Shown in pieces: positions 42,627 through 51,672 of a stretch of DNA of 64,000 nt. The translations under genes were made by a program, and so were the position numbers. The first letter of the stretch is position 1, and each line of letters starts with the position of its first letter. The stretch comes from Anaerolineaceae bacterium (lineage in GTDB: Bacteria; Chloroflexota; Anaerolineae; Promineifilales; Promineifilaceae): positions 1 to 64,000 of the forward strand of contig PABI01000030.1 of the NCBI GenBank assembly GCA_002699125.1. The letters are read 5' to 3'. The notes under the pieces are model-generated. The model made no database searches. It had not been told where the DNA came from and worked only from the letters and a program-made list of their open reading frames with translations.

Positions 42627-43886
42627 ATGGCAAACAACAGCACAACGGCCGCAACCGATCAGGAAATCAAAGAGCTGCAAAGGCGGCTTGATTGGCTCGA
42701 TGAAGAACGGCGCAAGCAGGCACGCAAGGTGACCGAGCTGGAACAAAAAATCACCCTGCAAGAGCGGGAAATTGCCGGGCGCGAACAGCGCATTCAGGAT
42801 TTAGAGCGGCAGCTTTCCAGCACGACGGCACAAATCGGCCGTATTCCCAAAGTCGATCTTCAGCTGGCTCAGTTCAAAGACGAAATTGTGCAGATGATCG
42901 AGCAATACGACCAGCGGCGCATCCAGTCTGAAGCCGAAATGGACCGGCTGCGACGCGTGGAGCAAGAGTCCAACGCCCGCGAACTGGCCGAACTGCGCAA
43001 AGATATTGGCCAGGTGCCCAAGCTGCAAAACGAGATGGAGCTGCGCGTGGCCGAAGAATCCCGCCTGGCAAATCTAATTGGCCAGCAAAAGACCCAAATC
43101 GACAATTTAAAAAACCGCTTGGAAAATTGGGACAGCAACTTTGCCTTCCTGGAAGAAAAAGAAAAGCACAACAATCGTAACATTGCTGACGTGCAAACGG
43201 CCGTTGTTGAAATCAACAAGCGCTGGGAACACATCTACAGCCGCCTGGACACTTCCAACAGTGCCATCCTCCGCCTCGAAGGCAGCCTGCAAGGCATCAC
43301 CGAAAAGCAAAACCAGGTGCAAGAAAGCACCAAAAACTGGATGGAGCAAATCCAAATTGGCGAATACGAGCGCAACCAGCGTCTGGAAGGGTGGCGGCGC
43401 GTTCTGGAAGAAAACGAAGACAAAATCGAACAGTTCAACAAAGAGTTCATCAAATTTTCTGACCTGTACAAAGAAGCCAAAATGGCCGTGCAAACCCTCA
43501 CCGGCTGGCAAGAAGATCTGGAAAAGCAGCAGCGCGAAGCTACCGAAATCCTGCGTGTGGAGACCGGCCGGATGCAGTCCCGCTGGGATGACTTCCGCCA
43601 TGAAAATGACAAGCGCTGGAAAAGCCAGGCCGTCGATGCCGAACAACGCTGGAATACGGTTAACCGCCACGAGCGGGAAATTCGCGAGATGATCAACCTC
43701 ATCGAGGAAAAGATCAGCAAGCTGGAGCAGGAAAAAGATTTGCTCTGGCGCGTGCAAACCGCTCAGGCCGATGCCCTCAAGCAGTTCCCACGCATGTGGC
43801 TGGAAGAAGTAGAAAAAGCAATCTCGCAAAACCCCAACCGCCGTCGCCAGCCAGCCCTGGTGCCCGTGCGCGAAGAATTCGACTAA
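42627..43886 (+). CDS. Long coiled-coil protein
   Basis: A 419-residue protein that is nearly all charged alpha-helix with heptad repeats (QEIKELQRRLDWLDEERRKQ, KVTELEQKITLQEREI). It has no membrane segment or catalytic motif. GGAGAAC precedes the ATG at 42627. It ends with a short basic-Pro stretch (NPNRRRQPALVPVREEFD). Such proteins scaffold or bridge other proteins. It lies 84 bases before selB on the same strand, separated by a family D repeat, so a shared transcript is possible, but no link is evident. Confidence 0.82.
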   Translation: MANNSTTAATDQEIKELQRRLDWLDEERRKQARKVTELEQKITLQEREIAGREQRIQDLERQLSSTTAQIGRIPKVDLQLAQFKDEIVQMIEQYDQRRIQSEAEMDRLRRVEQESNARELAELRKDIGQVPKLQNEMELRVAEESRLANLIGQQKTQIDNLKNRLENWDSNFAFLEEKEKHNNRNIADVQTAVVEINKRWEHIYSRLDTSNSAILRLEGSLQGITEKQNQVQESTKNWMEQIQIGEYERNQRLEGWRRVLEENEDKIEQFNKEFIKFSDLYKEAKMAVQTLTGWQEDLEKQQREATEILRVETGRMQSRWDDFRHENDKRWKSQAVDAEQRWNTVNRHEREIREMINLIEEKISKLEQEKDLLWRVQTAQADALKQFPRMWLEEVEKAISQNPNRRRQPALVPVREEFD

Positions 43887-43891
43887 ATTTT

Positions 43892-43952
43892 TGCCACAGA
43901 GAGCGCAGAGATTCATAGAGAAAACTCTTTTCCCTCTGTGTTCTCTGTGGCC
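43892..43952. repeat. Intergenic repeat, family D (third copy)
   Basis: TTGCCACAGAGAGCGCAGAG pairs with CTCTGTGTTCTCTGTGGC, a strong hairpin between the coiled-coil gene and selB. Confidence 0.65.
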
Positions 43953-43970
43953 AATTAAGATTTATCCTCA

Positions 43971-45848
43971 ATGTATGTAATTGGCACCGCCGGACACGTA
44001 GACCACGGCAAATCCACCCTTGTAGAAGCTCTCACCGGCATCGATCCCGACCGACTCGCAGAAGAAAAAGCGCGTGAAATGACCATCGACCTGGGGTTTG
44101 CCTGGCTGGCGCTGGGCGATGAGGCCGCACAGGCTGAAGTCGGCGTGGTGGACGTGCCGGGACATCGCGACTTCATTGAAAACATGCTGGCCGGCGTGGG
44201 CGGCATCGATGTGGCTCTGTTTGTGGTGGCGGCCGACGAAGGCGTGATGCCGCAAACGCGTGAGCATCTAGCCATTTTGGATTTGCTGGAAGTGCGCGGC
44301 GGTGTCGTTGCCCTCACCAAAACCGACCTCGTAGCCGACGACCCGGACTGGCTGGAGCTGGTAACGCTGGACGTGAGCGAGGCGTTGCAAGGCACCGTTC
44401 TGGCCGACGCGCCCATTTTGCCCGTGTCGGCCAAAACCGGGGAAGGCGTGTCTGAGTTGAAGCAGGTGCTGTGGCAAAAGCTGGCCGCTTCACCACCCCG
44501 CCCCGACAACGGCCGTCCCCGACTACCAATCGACCGCATTTTCACCCTGTCCGGCTTTGGCACGATTGTGACGGGAACTTTGATAGACGGCCGTTTCCAC
44601 ATCGGCGACACAGTAGAAATCCAACCAACCGGGCTAAAGGGACGCATTCGCGGCCTGCAAACCCACAAAACCAAGCTGGACGTGGCCCGTCCCGGCAGCC
44701 GCGTAGCCATCAACCTCACCGGCATCGACAAAGATGATCTGGCGCGGGGCCACATCGTCGCCGCGCCGGGCGTCATTGGCCACACCATTTTGTTCGACGC
44801 GGCGTACCGCCACCTGCCCGACGCCACCAAGCCGCTAAAACACAACAGTACGATGAAGCTGTTTGTAGGCGCGGCTGAACTGCTGGCGCGGGTACGGGTC
44901 TTGGGCAGCGAACGCATCGAGCCGGGGCAAACCGGCTGGCTGCAGCTGGCCACAACAGAACCGGTGGCTGTGACGCGGGGGGAGCGCTTTATTTTGAGAC
45001 GGCCGTCTCCCGGTGAAACCATCGGCGGTGGGCGCGTGCTCGATCCGCATCCGGGCCGTCGCCATCGCCGCTTCCGTCCGGAGACGGTGGCGCGGCTCAA
45101 AACGCTGTCGCAGGGCACCCCGGCGGAACTGCTGCTGCAAACGGTGCAGCGACTGGAACCCACCTCGGCGCAAAATGTGCTGCAAACGGTGGGGCTGGAT
45201 CAGGCAACGGCCGTGGCTGCCCTGGCCGAGCTGGAAGAAAGTGGGCAGGTGGTGCGGCTGGAGCAGCAAATCATTTCCCAGGCGGGCTGGCAAACGCTGG
45301 TGAGCCAGCTCACCCAACTGGTGGCCGATTTTCACAAAAATTATCCGCTGCGGCTGGGCATCCCCCGCGAAGAGTTACGCAGCCGGTTGAAGCTGAAGGC
45401 CAACGTGTTTAATCCGCTCATGGCTCAGGCTGCCGCCGAAAACTTACTTACGGAAGCGGGCACATTGGTTCATGCCCCCAGCCACGAGGTGCGCTTTACG
45501 GCGGCACAGCAGGAAAAAATTGGTACCTTGCTGCGCGAGTTCAGCCGGTTGGGGATTAATTCCCCAAGTGTGAAGGAGAGTAAAACGGCCGTAGGCGAAG
45601 ACGTCTACTTTGCCCTGATCGATCTGGGCCAACTGCGCCCCATCTCGGCCGACGTGGTGTACGATCAGGCCACCTACGAACATCTCATCGCGCGGCTGAT
45701 GAGCGAGTTAGAGGCCAAAGGCAGCCTCAATGCCGCCGGCGTGCGCGATTTGCTGGACACCAGCCGCAAGTACGCCATTGCCCTGCTGGAACATCTGGAC
45801 GAACGCCGCCTCACCCGCCGCGTCGGCGACGACCGGGTTCCTTTCTAA
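43971..45848 (+). CDS. selB: Selenocysteine-specific elongation factor SelB
   Basis: A 625-residue GTPase delivering Sec-tRNA to UGA codons that carry a SECIS. The G domain has GTAGHVDHGKSTL (residues 4-16), MTIDLGFAW, DVPGHRDFIENMLAG and TKTD. EF-Tu-like domains follow (SGFGTIVTGTLIDG; KGRIRGLQTH). The C-terminal half has the winged-helix repeats, ending with LNAAGVRDLLDTSRKYAIAL and LEHLDERRLTRRVGDDRV, the SECIS-binding domain typical of SelB. It is complete. With selD at 34.5 kb this gives two of the four Sec genes. No selA or tRNA-Sec is seen in the window, so they must be elsewhere. Confidence 0.96.
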   Translation: MYVIGTAGHVDHGKSTLVEALTGIDPDRLAEEKAREMTIDLGFAWLALGDEAAQAEVGVVDVPGHRDFIENMLAGVGGIDVALFVVAADEGVMPQTREHLAILDLLEVRGGVVALTKTDLVADDPDWLELVTLDVSEALQGTVLADAPILPVSAKTGEGVSELKQVLWQKLAASPPRPDNGRPRLPIDRIFTLSGFGTIVTGTLIDGRFHIGDTVEIQPTGLKGRIRGLQTHKTKLDVARPGSRVAINLTGIDKDDLARGHIVAAPGVIGHTILFDAAYRHLPDATKPLKHNSTMKLFVGAAELLARVRVLGSERIEPGQTGWLQLATTEPVAVTRGERFILRRPSPGETIGGGRVLDPHPGRRHRRFRPETVARLKTLSQGTPAELLLQTVQRLEPTSAQNVLQTVGLDQATAVAALAELEESGQVVRLEQQIISQAGWQTLVSQLTQLVADFHKNYPLRLGIPREELRSRLKLKANVFNPLMAQAAAENLLTEAGTLVHAPSHEVRFTAAQQEKIGTLLREFSRLGINSPSVKESKTAVGEDVYFALIDLGQLRPISADVVYDQATYEHLIARLMSELEAKGSLNAAGVRDLLDTSRKYAIALLEHLDERRLTRRVGDDRVPF

Positions 45849-45872
45849 ATTTTGGGTTAATAAACAACCCTC

Positions 45873-46026
45873 AATTGTCATTCTGAGCGCAGCGAAGAAT
45901 CCCTACGGAGTAACAAAAGGATGCACTTCGCTCGCGTGTAATGGTTCCGATTAACATCGTTTTGAGGGATTCTTCATTTCGCTGCGCTCCATTCAGGCTT
46001 GTGCTGAGCCTGCCGAAGTAATGACA
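45873..46026. repeat. Intergenic repeat, family A
   Basis: TCAATTGTCATTCTGAGCGC with AGCGAAGAATCC at the left, and GGATTCTTCATTTCGCTGCG with CTGAGCCTGCCGAAGTAATGACA at the right, form a long inverted repeat. Its end provides an ATG (46021) that would extend the next gene falsely. Confidence 0.7.
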
Positions 46027-46044
46027 TGCACTGGAGAAAAATTC

Positions 46045-46980
46045 ATGGAATATAGACAACTAGGCAACTCAGGCGTGCGCGTTTCCGTTATTGGGATGGG
46101 CACCAATCGCTTTGGCAACAAAATGGGCCAGGCAGAAGTCAACGACGTGATTGATGCGGCCGTTGATTTGGGCATCAACTTCATCGACACGGCCGATGTT
46201 TACGCCGACAGTCAGTCAGAAACCACGTTAGGCCAGGCCCTCAAAGGCCGCTGGGATAAATTTGTCCTGGCTACCAAGGTCTATTTCAAGACCGGCGACG
46301 GCCCCAACGATTACGGCGCCTCCCGCTACCACATCATGAACGGCGTCGAGGCCAGCCTGCGCCGCCTGCAAAGTGACCACATCGACCTGTACCAGATGCA
46401 CCGCTGGGACACCCACACGCCCATTGAGGAAACGATGCGGGCGCTGGACGATCTGGTAAGCAGCGGCAAGGTGCGTTACATCGGCGCATCGGCTTATGCC
46501 GCGTGGCAGTTGGCTCAGGCCAATCTGCTGGCCAAAATGCGTGGTTGGTCCCGGTTTGTGACGGTGCAGTCCCATTACCACATGCTGGAGCGCGAGGTGG
46601 AAAAAGAGGTAATTCCTTACTGCCAGGCGGAAAACGTCGGCTTTATCCCCTACTTCCCGCTGGCGGGCGGCTTCCTGACGGGCAAATACACTCGCGAAGC
46701 AGGCGCGCCGGAAGGATCGCGCGGCGAATCGAGCCAGTACGTGCAGCAGTACATGACCGATGCCAACTACACCAAAATAGAAAAGCTCACCGCCTGGGCC
46801 GAGGCCCGCGAGCATACGATGGCTGAATTGGCTCATGCCTGGCTGCTGGCCCAGCCGCAGGTCTGTTCCGTCATATCCGGGCTGACGCGGTTGGAACATT
46901 TACAGCAAAACGCCCAAGCCGCCGATTGGCAGCTTACGGCCGAAGAGGTGAGCGAAGTCAACGAAATTTTGGCCGATTAG
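46045..46980 (+). CDS. Aldo/keto reductase
   Basis: A 311-residue NADPH-dependent oxidoreductase of the AKR superfamily. MEYRQLGNSGVRVSVIGMGT starts the TIM barrel. The catalytic tetrad is visible: Asp and Tyr in FIDTADVYADSQSE, Lys in FVLATKVYF and His in YQMHRWD. The C-terminal end has the cofactor-site segment SVISGLTRLEHLQQN. Substrate unknown; members reduce carbonyls or act in detoxification or sugar metabolism. The start at 46045 has GGAGAA upstream; the 8 residues from 46021 come from a repeat. Confidence 0.93.
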   Translation: MEYRQLGNSGVRVSVIGMGTNRFGNKMGQAEVNDVIDAAVDLGINFIDTADVYADSQSETTLGQALKGRWDKFVLATKVYFKTGDGPNDYGASRYHIMNGVEASLRRLQSDHIDLYQMHRWDTHTPIEETMRALDDLVSSGKVRYIGASAYAAWQLAQANLLAKMRGWSRFVTVQSHYHMLEREVEKEVIPYCQAENVGFIPYFPLAGGFLTGKYTREAGAPEGSRGESSQYVQQYMTDANYTKIEKLTAWAEAREHTMAELAHAWLLAQPQVCSVISGLTRLEHLQQNAQAADWQLTAEEVSEVNEILAD

Positions 46981-47225
46981 CCAGGCAACTCCTTCATGAA
47001 AGAATCTAAAAAGTAAGATGAGATGGAGAAAAACAAAATACATTACAGTTCATCCCCGCGCCATTACCGTCATTACGCCGGGAGAGAAAATTTCGATTAA
47101 GTAGGCTTTTTCTGACGCAAAGAACGCAAAGGATTGAAAGTCGCAAAGTTGCTCTTAATCTTTCTTGATCGTTCCTTTGCCTCTTTGCAGCTTTGCGTCA
47201 AGTTTTTTTAATTACCTAAGCAAAC
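46981..47225. repeat. Intergenic region with family H repeat
   Basis: About 245 bases without a gene. At 47108-47212 TGACGCAAAGAACGCAAAGG and CTTTGCAGCTTTGCGTCA are inverted copies around a longer interior, forming a large imperfect hairpin between convergent genes. Nothing else is recognised. Confidence 0.55.
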
Positions 47226-49214
47226 TTATTCTTCACTGAATACAATTGTCTCCAGGAAAGTAGTGAGTAACTCAGCAAATGCTTCCTGATTTTCGTGAGG
47301 TTGTTCCCTATCAAACGGCCGTAACGTCACCTCAATAAAACGATCGCCATCCTCAAAGAAAACGGTCTGCTGCCCGCCAATGGCTGGAATGATAGTGGAG
47401 CGATAGGCAGTACGGCCGTTGATGGTTTCCTCCGTCAGCGTTGCTTCAAACTGCTCAATGACGTTCGGGAAGTGGTATTCATTGACAATCACATCAAAAA
47501 GTGAGGCATCTTCAGCAAATTTCGGACGTTCCGACACCCAGATTGTCCAGGGAACTGTTTCTGACTCGACAACGGCCGTTTGCGGCGCGGTGAGCGTGAG
47601 GCCGTTGTCCCGTTTTGTTATTGTCCAATTCGGTGGATAGCGGAAAGCCAGGTCCAGCTCGGGATCGTCGTAGGATGACCAGGCATCTAAATCAGGCACC
47701 ACAGGCGTAGTTGATTCACGAGAATTGATGTGTAAAACGAGTGTAAACGGCCGTAACAGCTCAACACCAGCCCGCAGATGCAACATCGCCGGCTCTTCTG
47801 CGGGCACAATAACGACATACTCCTGGTTGTTGCTGAAATTTGTACAGGCAGGGATTTCAGGGATTGTCGTGCTCAGGTAGAGGCATTGCAGCCCGATTCC
47901 CTCAGGGCTGTCATCCTCCACGGTAAGGCGCAGGCGGATACGGCCGTCATCTACCGTCTTCAACCACTCCAACTGCGTCATGCGGGCCACAGCATGACCA
48001 ATCTCCAACGGCATATCTACTGGCCAAACGTCTCCTTCCTGATGATCCGCCAAATCCGGTTGGAAAGTAACCTCCCGCGGCACTTCGCGCAAATTGATGG
48101 TTAAGGTGATGGTAACCATCTGGGCATCGGCCGCCAAAGGTGCCCACTGTAAATGATAATTTTGCTGCATCCCGCCGCTGCCTGGATCGAATACGGCCAG
48201 TCCACCTTGCCCGCCTTCGGGAGCATAGGTACGTTGTTGATTATCAAAAAATGAATCAGGAAATGTGGGGTAAGTAAGTGCCTGCTGCGGCGGGAAAGTT
48301 GTCGGGTTCATGCCCCAAAGCGGATCAACCTGTGTCAGCGTGGTAAGGTTTGTGGCGGTGGGGCTGAAATCGGCTGTGGTCACCGTCATCGTTACGCCAA
48401 ACTGGGAGTCGCTGGCCAGGGGTAGTTCATTGACAGGCAATCCTCGATACAGGCGATCAAACTGGACAAAAATCTGCCCGTCCATTACGGAGAGGTGGTA
48501 TTGGTCCAGGTTGCGGTTGCTCCACAGCTCGCCTGAGTGTTCCAGATTGAGACGGCCGTTCAACTCCCACTCATCCCCAGAACAAGGATCGGTAAAGCGT
48601 CGATTCACCTCAGCCCAGACAAACTGGCATTCCTCTACACTGACGCTGTCCTTGTATTCAGGTGAAACGGAAGAAAAGGCCATGAGCTGCCCTTCCGGCG
48701 TATGCACCAGCCAAAAACTGCCAAATCGATAGGGGGTTTCGCTGGGCGGGTAGTTTTCTAGCGTCAATGGGCGATCAATCAGCGGGTATTCAATATCACC
48801 CAGGTCAAGTGTCGGCTCTTCACCGGCGGGAATGGTGAATTGAAAATGATCAGCAAAGACTGTAACGGCCGTAAATGGGAGATCGCGCAAAGTGAAACGG
48901 CCGTCGCCAACTGTTTCGGTCACAGATTCCCCGCCCGGCTCCAGCCGCAACTGCACAGCAGGAACAGGCTGCTGGGAGCCATCACCGGTGACGATACGGC
49001 CGTTGACTGTCCGACCCGCCTGCACTGTTTCCTGTTCAACCACTCGTGCTTGCTCAAAAGCTATAGAGGGGGGTGCCTCGACGGTGTTGTTGGGAGGAAC
49101 GGCCGTTTCTGTGGCAGTTGGTGGGCTTGACGGTATGTTTGCCTGACAGGCAGTCAATTGAAGCAAAACAATGAAACACAACAAGAGCCTTTCACGGTCA
49201 ATAACCATAACCAT
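47226..49214 (-). CDS. Large lipoprotein of unknown function
   Basis: A 662-residue lipoprotein. The start at 49214 follows GAGAGGT; the signal is MVMVIDRERLLLCFIVLLQLTAC, with lipobox LTAC. A Pro/Thr-rich linker follows, then a carboxypeptidase-regulatory-like domain (about 55-130: VNGRIVTGDGSQQPVPAVQL, DGRFTLRDLPFTAV). The remainder is beta-rich with no recognised family. The C-terminal part (about 520-650, WSSYDDPELDLAFRYPPNWT) is the PsbP-like or DUF1795-like fold often ending such lipoproteins. It is extracytoplasmic; function unknown. It holds about ten ACGGCCGT copies, among the densest of any gene here. Confidence 0.72.
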   Translation of the reverse strand: MVMVIDRERLLLCFIVLLQLTACQANIPSSPPTATETAVPPNNTVEAPPSIAFEQARVVEQETVQAGRTVNGRIVTGDGSQQPVPAVQLRLEPGGESVTETVGDGRFTLRDLPFTAVTVFADHFQFTIPAGEEPTLDLGDIEYPLIDRPLTLENYPPSETPYRFGSFWLVHTPEGQLMAFSSVSPEYKDSVSVEECQFVWAEVNRRFTDPCSGDEWELNGRLNLEHSGELWSNRNLDQYHLSVMDGQIFVQFDRLYRGLPVNELPLASDSQFGVTMTVTTADFSPTATNLTTLTQVDPLWGMNPTTFPPQQALTYPTFPDSFFDNQQRTYAPEGGQGGLAVFDPGSGGMQQNYHLQWAPLAADAQMVTITLTINLREVPREVTFQPDLADHQEGDVWPVDMPLEIGHAVARMTQLEWLKTVDDGRIRLRLTVEDDSPEGIGLQCLYLSTTIPEIPACTNFSNNQEYVVIVPAEEPAMLHLRAGVELLRPFTLVLHINSRESTTPVVPDLDAWSSYDDPELDLAFRYPPNWTITKRDNGLTLTAPQTAVVESETVPWTIWVSERPKFAEDASLFDVIVNEYHFPNVIEQFEATLTEETINGRTAYRSTIIPAIGGQQTVFFEDGDRFIEVTLRPFDREQPHENQEAFAELLTTFLETIVFSEE

Positions 49215-49344
49215 TTTCACCTCTCTAGTTTCTGATTCTGTTTGTAGCTTACAGAAATGTTAAACAGTTTGAGGCGGGAAGAAAGGCTCAATTCAGACTC
49301 TTAATCAACTGCAAATATTAGAGCAAAATCCTAAACAAGAGCAA

Positions 49345-49405
49345 AACGCAGATTACACAGAAGAAAATCTGCGTAATCTGCGTAATCTGCGGATTTCAAA
49401 GCAAA
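49345..49405. repeat. Intergenic repeat, family C (second copy)
   Basis: AACGCAGATTACACAGAAGA against AATCTGCGTAATCTGCG in direct and inverted copies, downstream of the DMT-transporter gene. Confidence 0.6.
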
Positions 49406-49406
49406 A

Positions 49407-50336
49407 CTAAGGTGTCGGTTTTTCGATGGCACGTGGCAGGGTCAACGGCCGTTTCCCACCCACTTTCAATAACCCATTCACAATCATCACCCCCAGCAAA
49501 ATGAGGGCAAAGCCGGCGTAGGCGTGCCAGGTGAGCTGCTCGTTCAGTACCAGCACCCCCAAAATCACGCCAAACACGGGGATAACGTAGGTGGTCATCG
49601 AGACGTAGCTGGCCGGGGCCGTTTCCAGCAGGCGATAGTAGACGACGAAGGCAACGGCCGTGCCCAACACCCCCAGCGCCAGCATTGAACCAATGGCGGG
49701 TAGAGAAGGCAGTGCCAACGAAAACGGCCGATCCACCAGTAGCGACAGCGGCAGCAAATAGATCGTGGCCATGATCATTTGTCCGGCGGGAGCCACCAGC
49801 GGTGGCAGGCCGCGCAAATTATTGCGCGAGTAAACAATGGCCACGCCGTACAACAGACAAGCCAAAGTAACGGCCACCAATCCCCAAGTGGTCCCCTGCA
49901 AGCCATCGCCAAACGAAGGGGTGATGAGCAAGAGCAGCCCGCCGAAACCAATTAACACACCTATCACCTTGGCCGGCGTTAACCGATCATCAGCCACAAA
50001 ATAGTGGGCCAACACGATGGTAAACAAGGGCACGGTTCCATTGAGAATCGATGCCAGCGCGCTGTCGATGTACTGCTCGCCCCAGCCAAACAGCACAAAA
50101 GGAATGGCGTTGTGTACCAACCCCATCATCGCCAGGTGCCGCCAGATGGTACGCGAGCGCGGCAGCGATTTTCCTTGTACCAGCAAAAAGACGGTGAGCA
50201 AAACGGCCGCCAGCCCCACTCGCCCCAAAACCAGTGTCAATGGTGGAATCTCGGCCACGGCCACTTTGATGAACAAAAAAGATGGCCCCCACAAGGCAGC
50301 CAACAAGATCAGAAGAAGAAAATTTTTGAGTTTCAT
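49407..50336 (-). CDS. EamA/DMT-family transporter
   Basis: A 309-residue inner-membrane protein with ten predicted helices in two EamA repeats (about 5-140 and 150-290). Features are AALWGPSFLFIKVAV, WGEQYIDSALASILNGTVPLF and LGTAVAFVVYYRLLETAPA, PVFGVILGVLVLNEQL. Such DMT proteins export amino acids, purines or other metabolites. AGGAAA precedes the chosen start at 50336 (50393 would add repeat-coded residues). Substrate unknown. Confidence 0.9.
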   Translation of the reverse strand: MKLKNFLLLILLAALWGPSFLFIKVAVAEIPPLTLVLGRVGLAAVLLTVFLLVQGKSLPRSRTIWRHLAMMGLVHNAIPFVLFGWGEQYIDSALASILNGTVPLFTIVLAHYFVADDRLTPAKVIGVLIGFGGLLLLITPSFGDGLQGTTWGLVAVTLACLLYGVAIVYSRNNLRGLPPLVAPAGQMIMATIYLLPLSLLVDRPFSLALPSLPAIGSMLALGVLGTAVAFVVYYRLLETAPASYVSMTTYVIPVFGVILGVLVLNEQLTWHAYAGFALILLGVMIVNGLLKVGGKRPLTLPRAIEKPTP

Positions 50337-50567
50337 AACGTTTCCTGTTGTTGAAATTAAGTGTTTACTTGTGGTTTTCCGGCTACCTATCACTCAATGA
50401 TTGGACACAAATTCGCACAAATCATAAACAAAAAATCAGTGTGTATCTGTGTTTATCAGTGTCCTATTTTTCTATGTTCGCTCAATCCGATAGGTGGCCA
50501 ATTCCACTCTTACAATAATCGATCTGGTTCCACAAATCGATCCATTACTTGCGGAAAAATTACTCAA

Positions 50568-51056
50568 TTACCCACTTACATTTTTCCATGCTTCGTAAAT
50601 GCGCTCCATTTGGGCGATGTGGTCGGGGACGTGGCGGCTGTAAGTCTCCAGCCAGTCGTCGAAGGACATCTGGCCATTTTCGGGATGGTAGGTTTCATTT
50701 TGCCAGACGCCATCGGGCACAGTCTGGATCAGTTCGTAGGAACTTTGCCGCAGCCATTTGAAGAGGGCAACGGCCGTATCCACATCCAACTTGTGATAAT
50801 CCAGCGCTTTCGCCCACTGGTTCTCATCATAAGCCATGAGCGATTGGCCCGGTTCGGCAATAAAGCGGCGGCAGCGCACAAAGCTGTTGGCCTCGCTGTC
50901 AGTAATGTGAATGATGATCTCGTGAATCGTCCAACTATCCATCGGGGAGCGATACTGCCACATCTCGCGGGGAAACCGTTCCAGCGCCGCCGTCAGCAGT
51001 TCAGCAGCCTGGCCGTACAACTCAATTTTCTGCCGTCGATTCTTGTCGCTGCTCAT
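50568..51056 (-). CDS. DinB-like putative metal-dependent protein
   Basis: A 162-residue protein with the DinB/YfiT four-helix bundle. The metal-binding His are likely in DSWTIHEIIIHITDSE and in RHVPDHIAQM (HxxxH). Members are transferases or hydrolases in thiol-linked detoxification. The gene overlaps the Lrp-like gene by four bases, so the regulator probably controls it. Confidence 0.85.
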   Translation of the reverse strand: MSSDKNRRQKIELYGQAAELLTAALERFPREMWQYRSPMDSWTIHEIIIHITDSEANSFVRCRRFIAEPGQSLMAYDENQWAKALDYHKLDVDTAVALFKWLRQSSYELIQTVPDGVWQNETYHPENGQMSFDDWLETYSRHVPDHIAQMERIYEAWKNVSG

Positions 51057-51550
51057 CCAACACCTCCTTTCGTGGCGATCTGCATTGCCACTCCAATGCC
51101 CATCTCTTCTTTAAAGGTAGACATCACAATGCTGCTGGTCGATTTGGCCACGAGCGTGTAAGTGCGCAGCCGCTCCAGCAATTTTTCCAGCTCGCCGGTA
51201 TTGGCCACGCGCACCTTTAGCAGGTAACATTCCTCGCCCGCCACCGAATGGCACTCCAAAATGTCTGGCTCGGCCAAACATCGGGCCACAAAATCCTGCT
51301 TGCAGGCGGCATAATCTTCGCCGGGGGCCGTGCCGATAGTTAGCCGGACAAAGGCGGTGATCGGCCGGCCCAGCTTTTGCGGATCGACCACGGCAACGTA
51401 GCGCTGGATAATCTCTTTTTTCTCCAGCTTTTTGATTCGCTCGAAGACGGTGGAGGTTGTCAGGCCAACTTGTTCGGCAATGGCGGCGTTAGATAGACGG
51501 CCGTCTTGCTGCAAAAGATCAAGGATTTGGGCATCAATTTCGTCAATCAT
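51053..51550 (-). CDS. Lrp/AsnC family transcriptional regulator
   Basis: A 165-residue regulator. The N-terminal winged helix is LDLLQQDGRLSNAAIAEQVG with LTTSTVFERIKKLEKKEII. The C-terminal ligand-binding RAM domain shows FVRLTIG, EPDILECHSVAGEECYLLKV and TSSIVMSTFK. Lrp proteins assemble as octamers and respond to amino acids. A consensus promoter lies upstream in the divergent region with the VanY-like lipoprotein gene, which it may also control. The DinB-like gene follows by overlap. Confidence 0.93.
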   Translation of the reverse strand: MIDEIDAQILDLLQQDGRLSNAAIAEQVGLTTSTVFERIKKLEKKEIIQRYVAVVDPQKLGRPITAFVRLTIGTAPGEDYAACKQDFVARCLAEPDILECHSVAGEECYLLKVRVANTGELEKLLERLRTYTLVAKSTSSIVMSTFKEEMGIGVAMQIATKGGVG

Positions 51551-51607
51551 TTTATAATATTTGTATAATTCAGAATATTTTTCGGATTATTCACCATAAC
51601 TCAGTAA

Positions 51608-51635
51608 ATTATACGGAGCATATCAAATTTGTCAA
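51608..51635 (-). promoter_or_regulatory. Promoter of the Lrp-DinB operon
   Basis: On the minus strand TTGACA (51630-51635) and TATAAT (51608-51613) are both perfect consensus, spaced 16. Between it and the lrp start lies about 60 AT-rich bases, a likely Lrp autoregulatory site. Confidence 0.7.
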
Positions 51636-51672
51636 TTACCCATTTTGCGTGGTTTTGATACAATTCGGCGCG

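Noticed and set aside
43955-45163. Minus-strand frame of 402 residues
   Set aside because: Antisense to selB with very high Ser/Arg content; a shadow frame.
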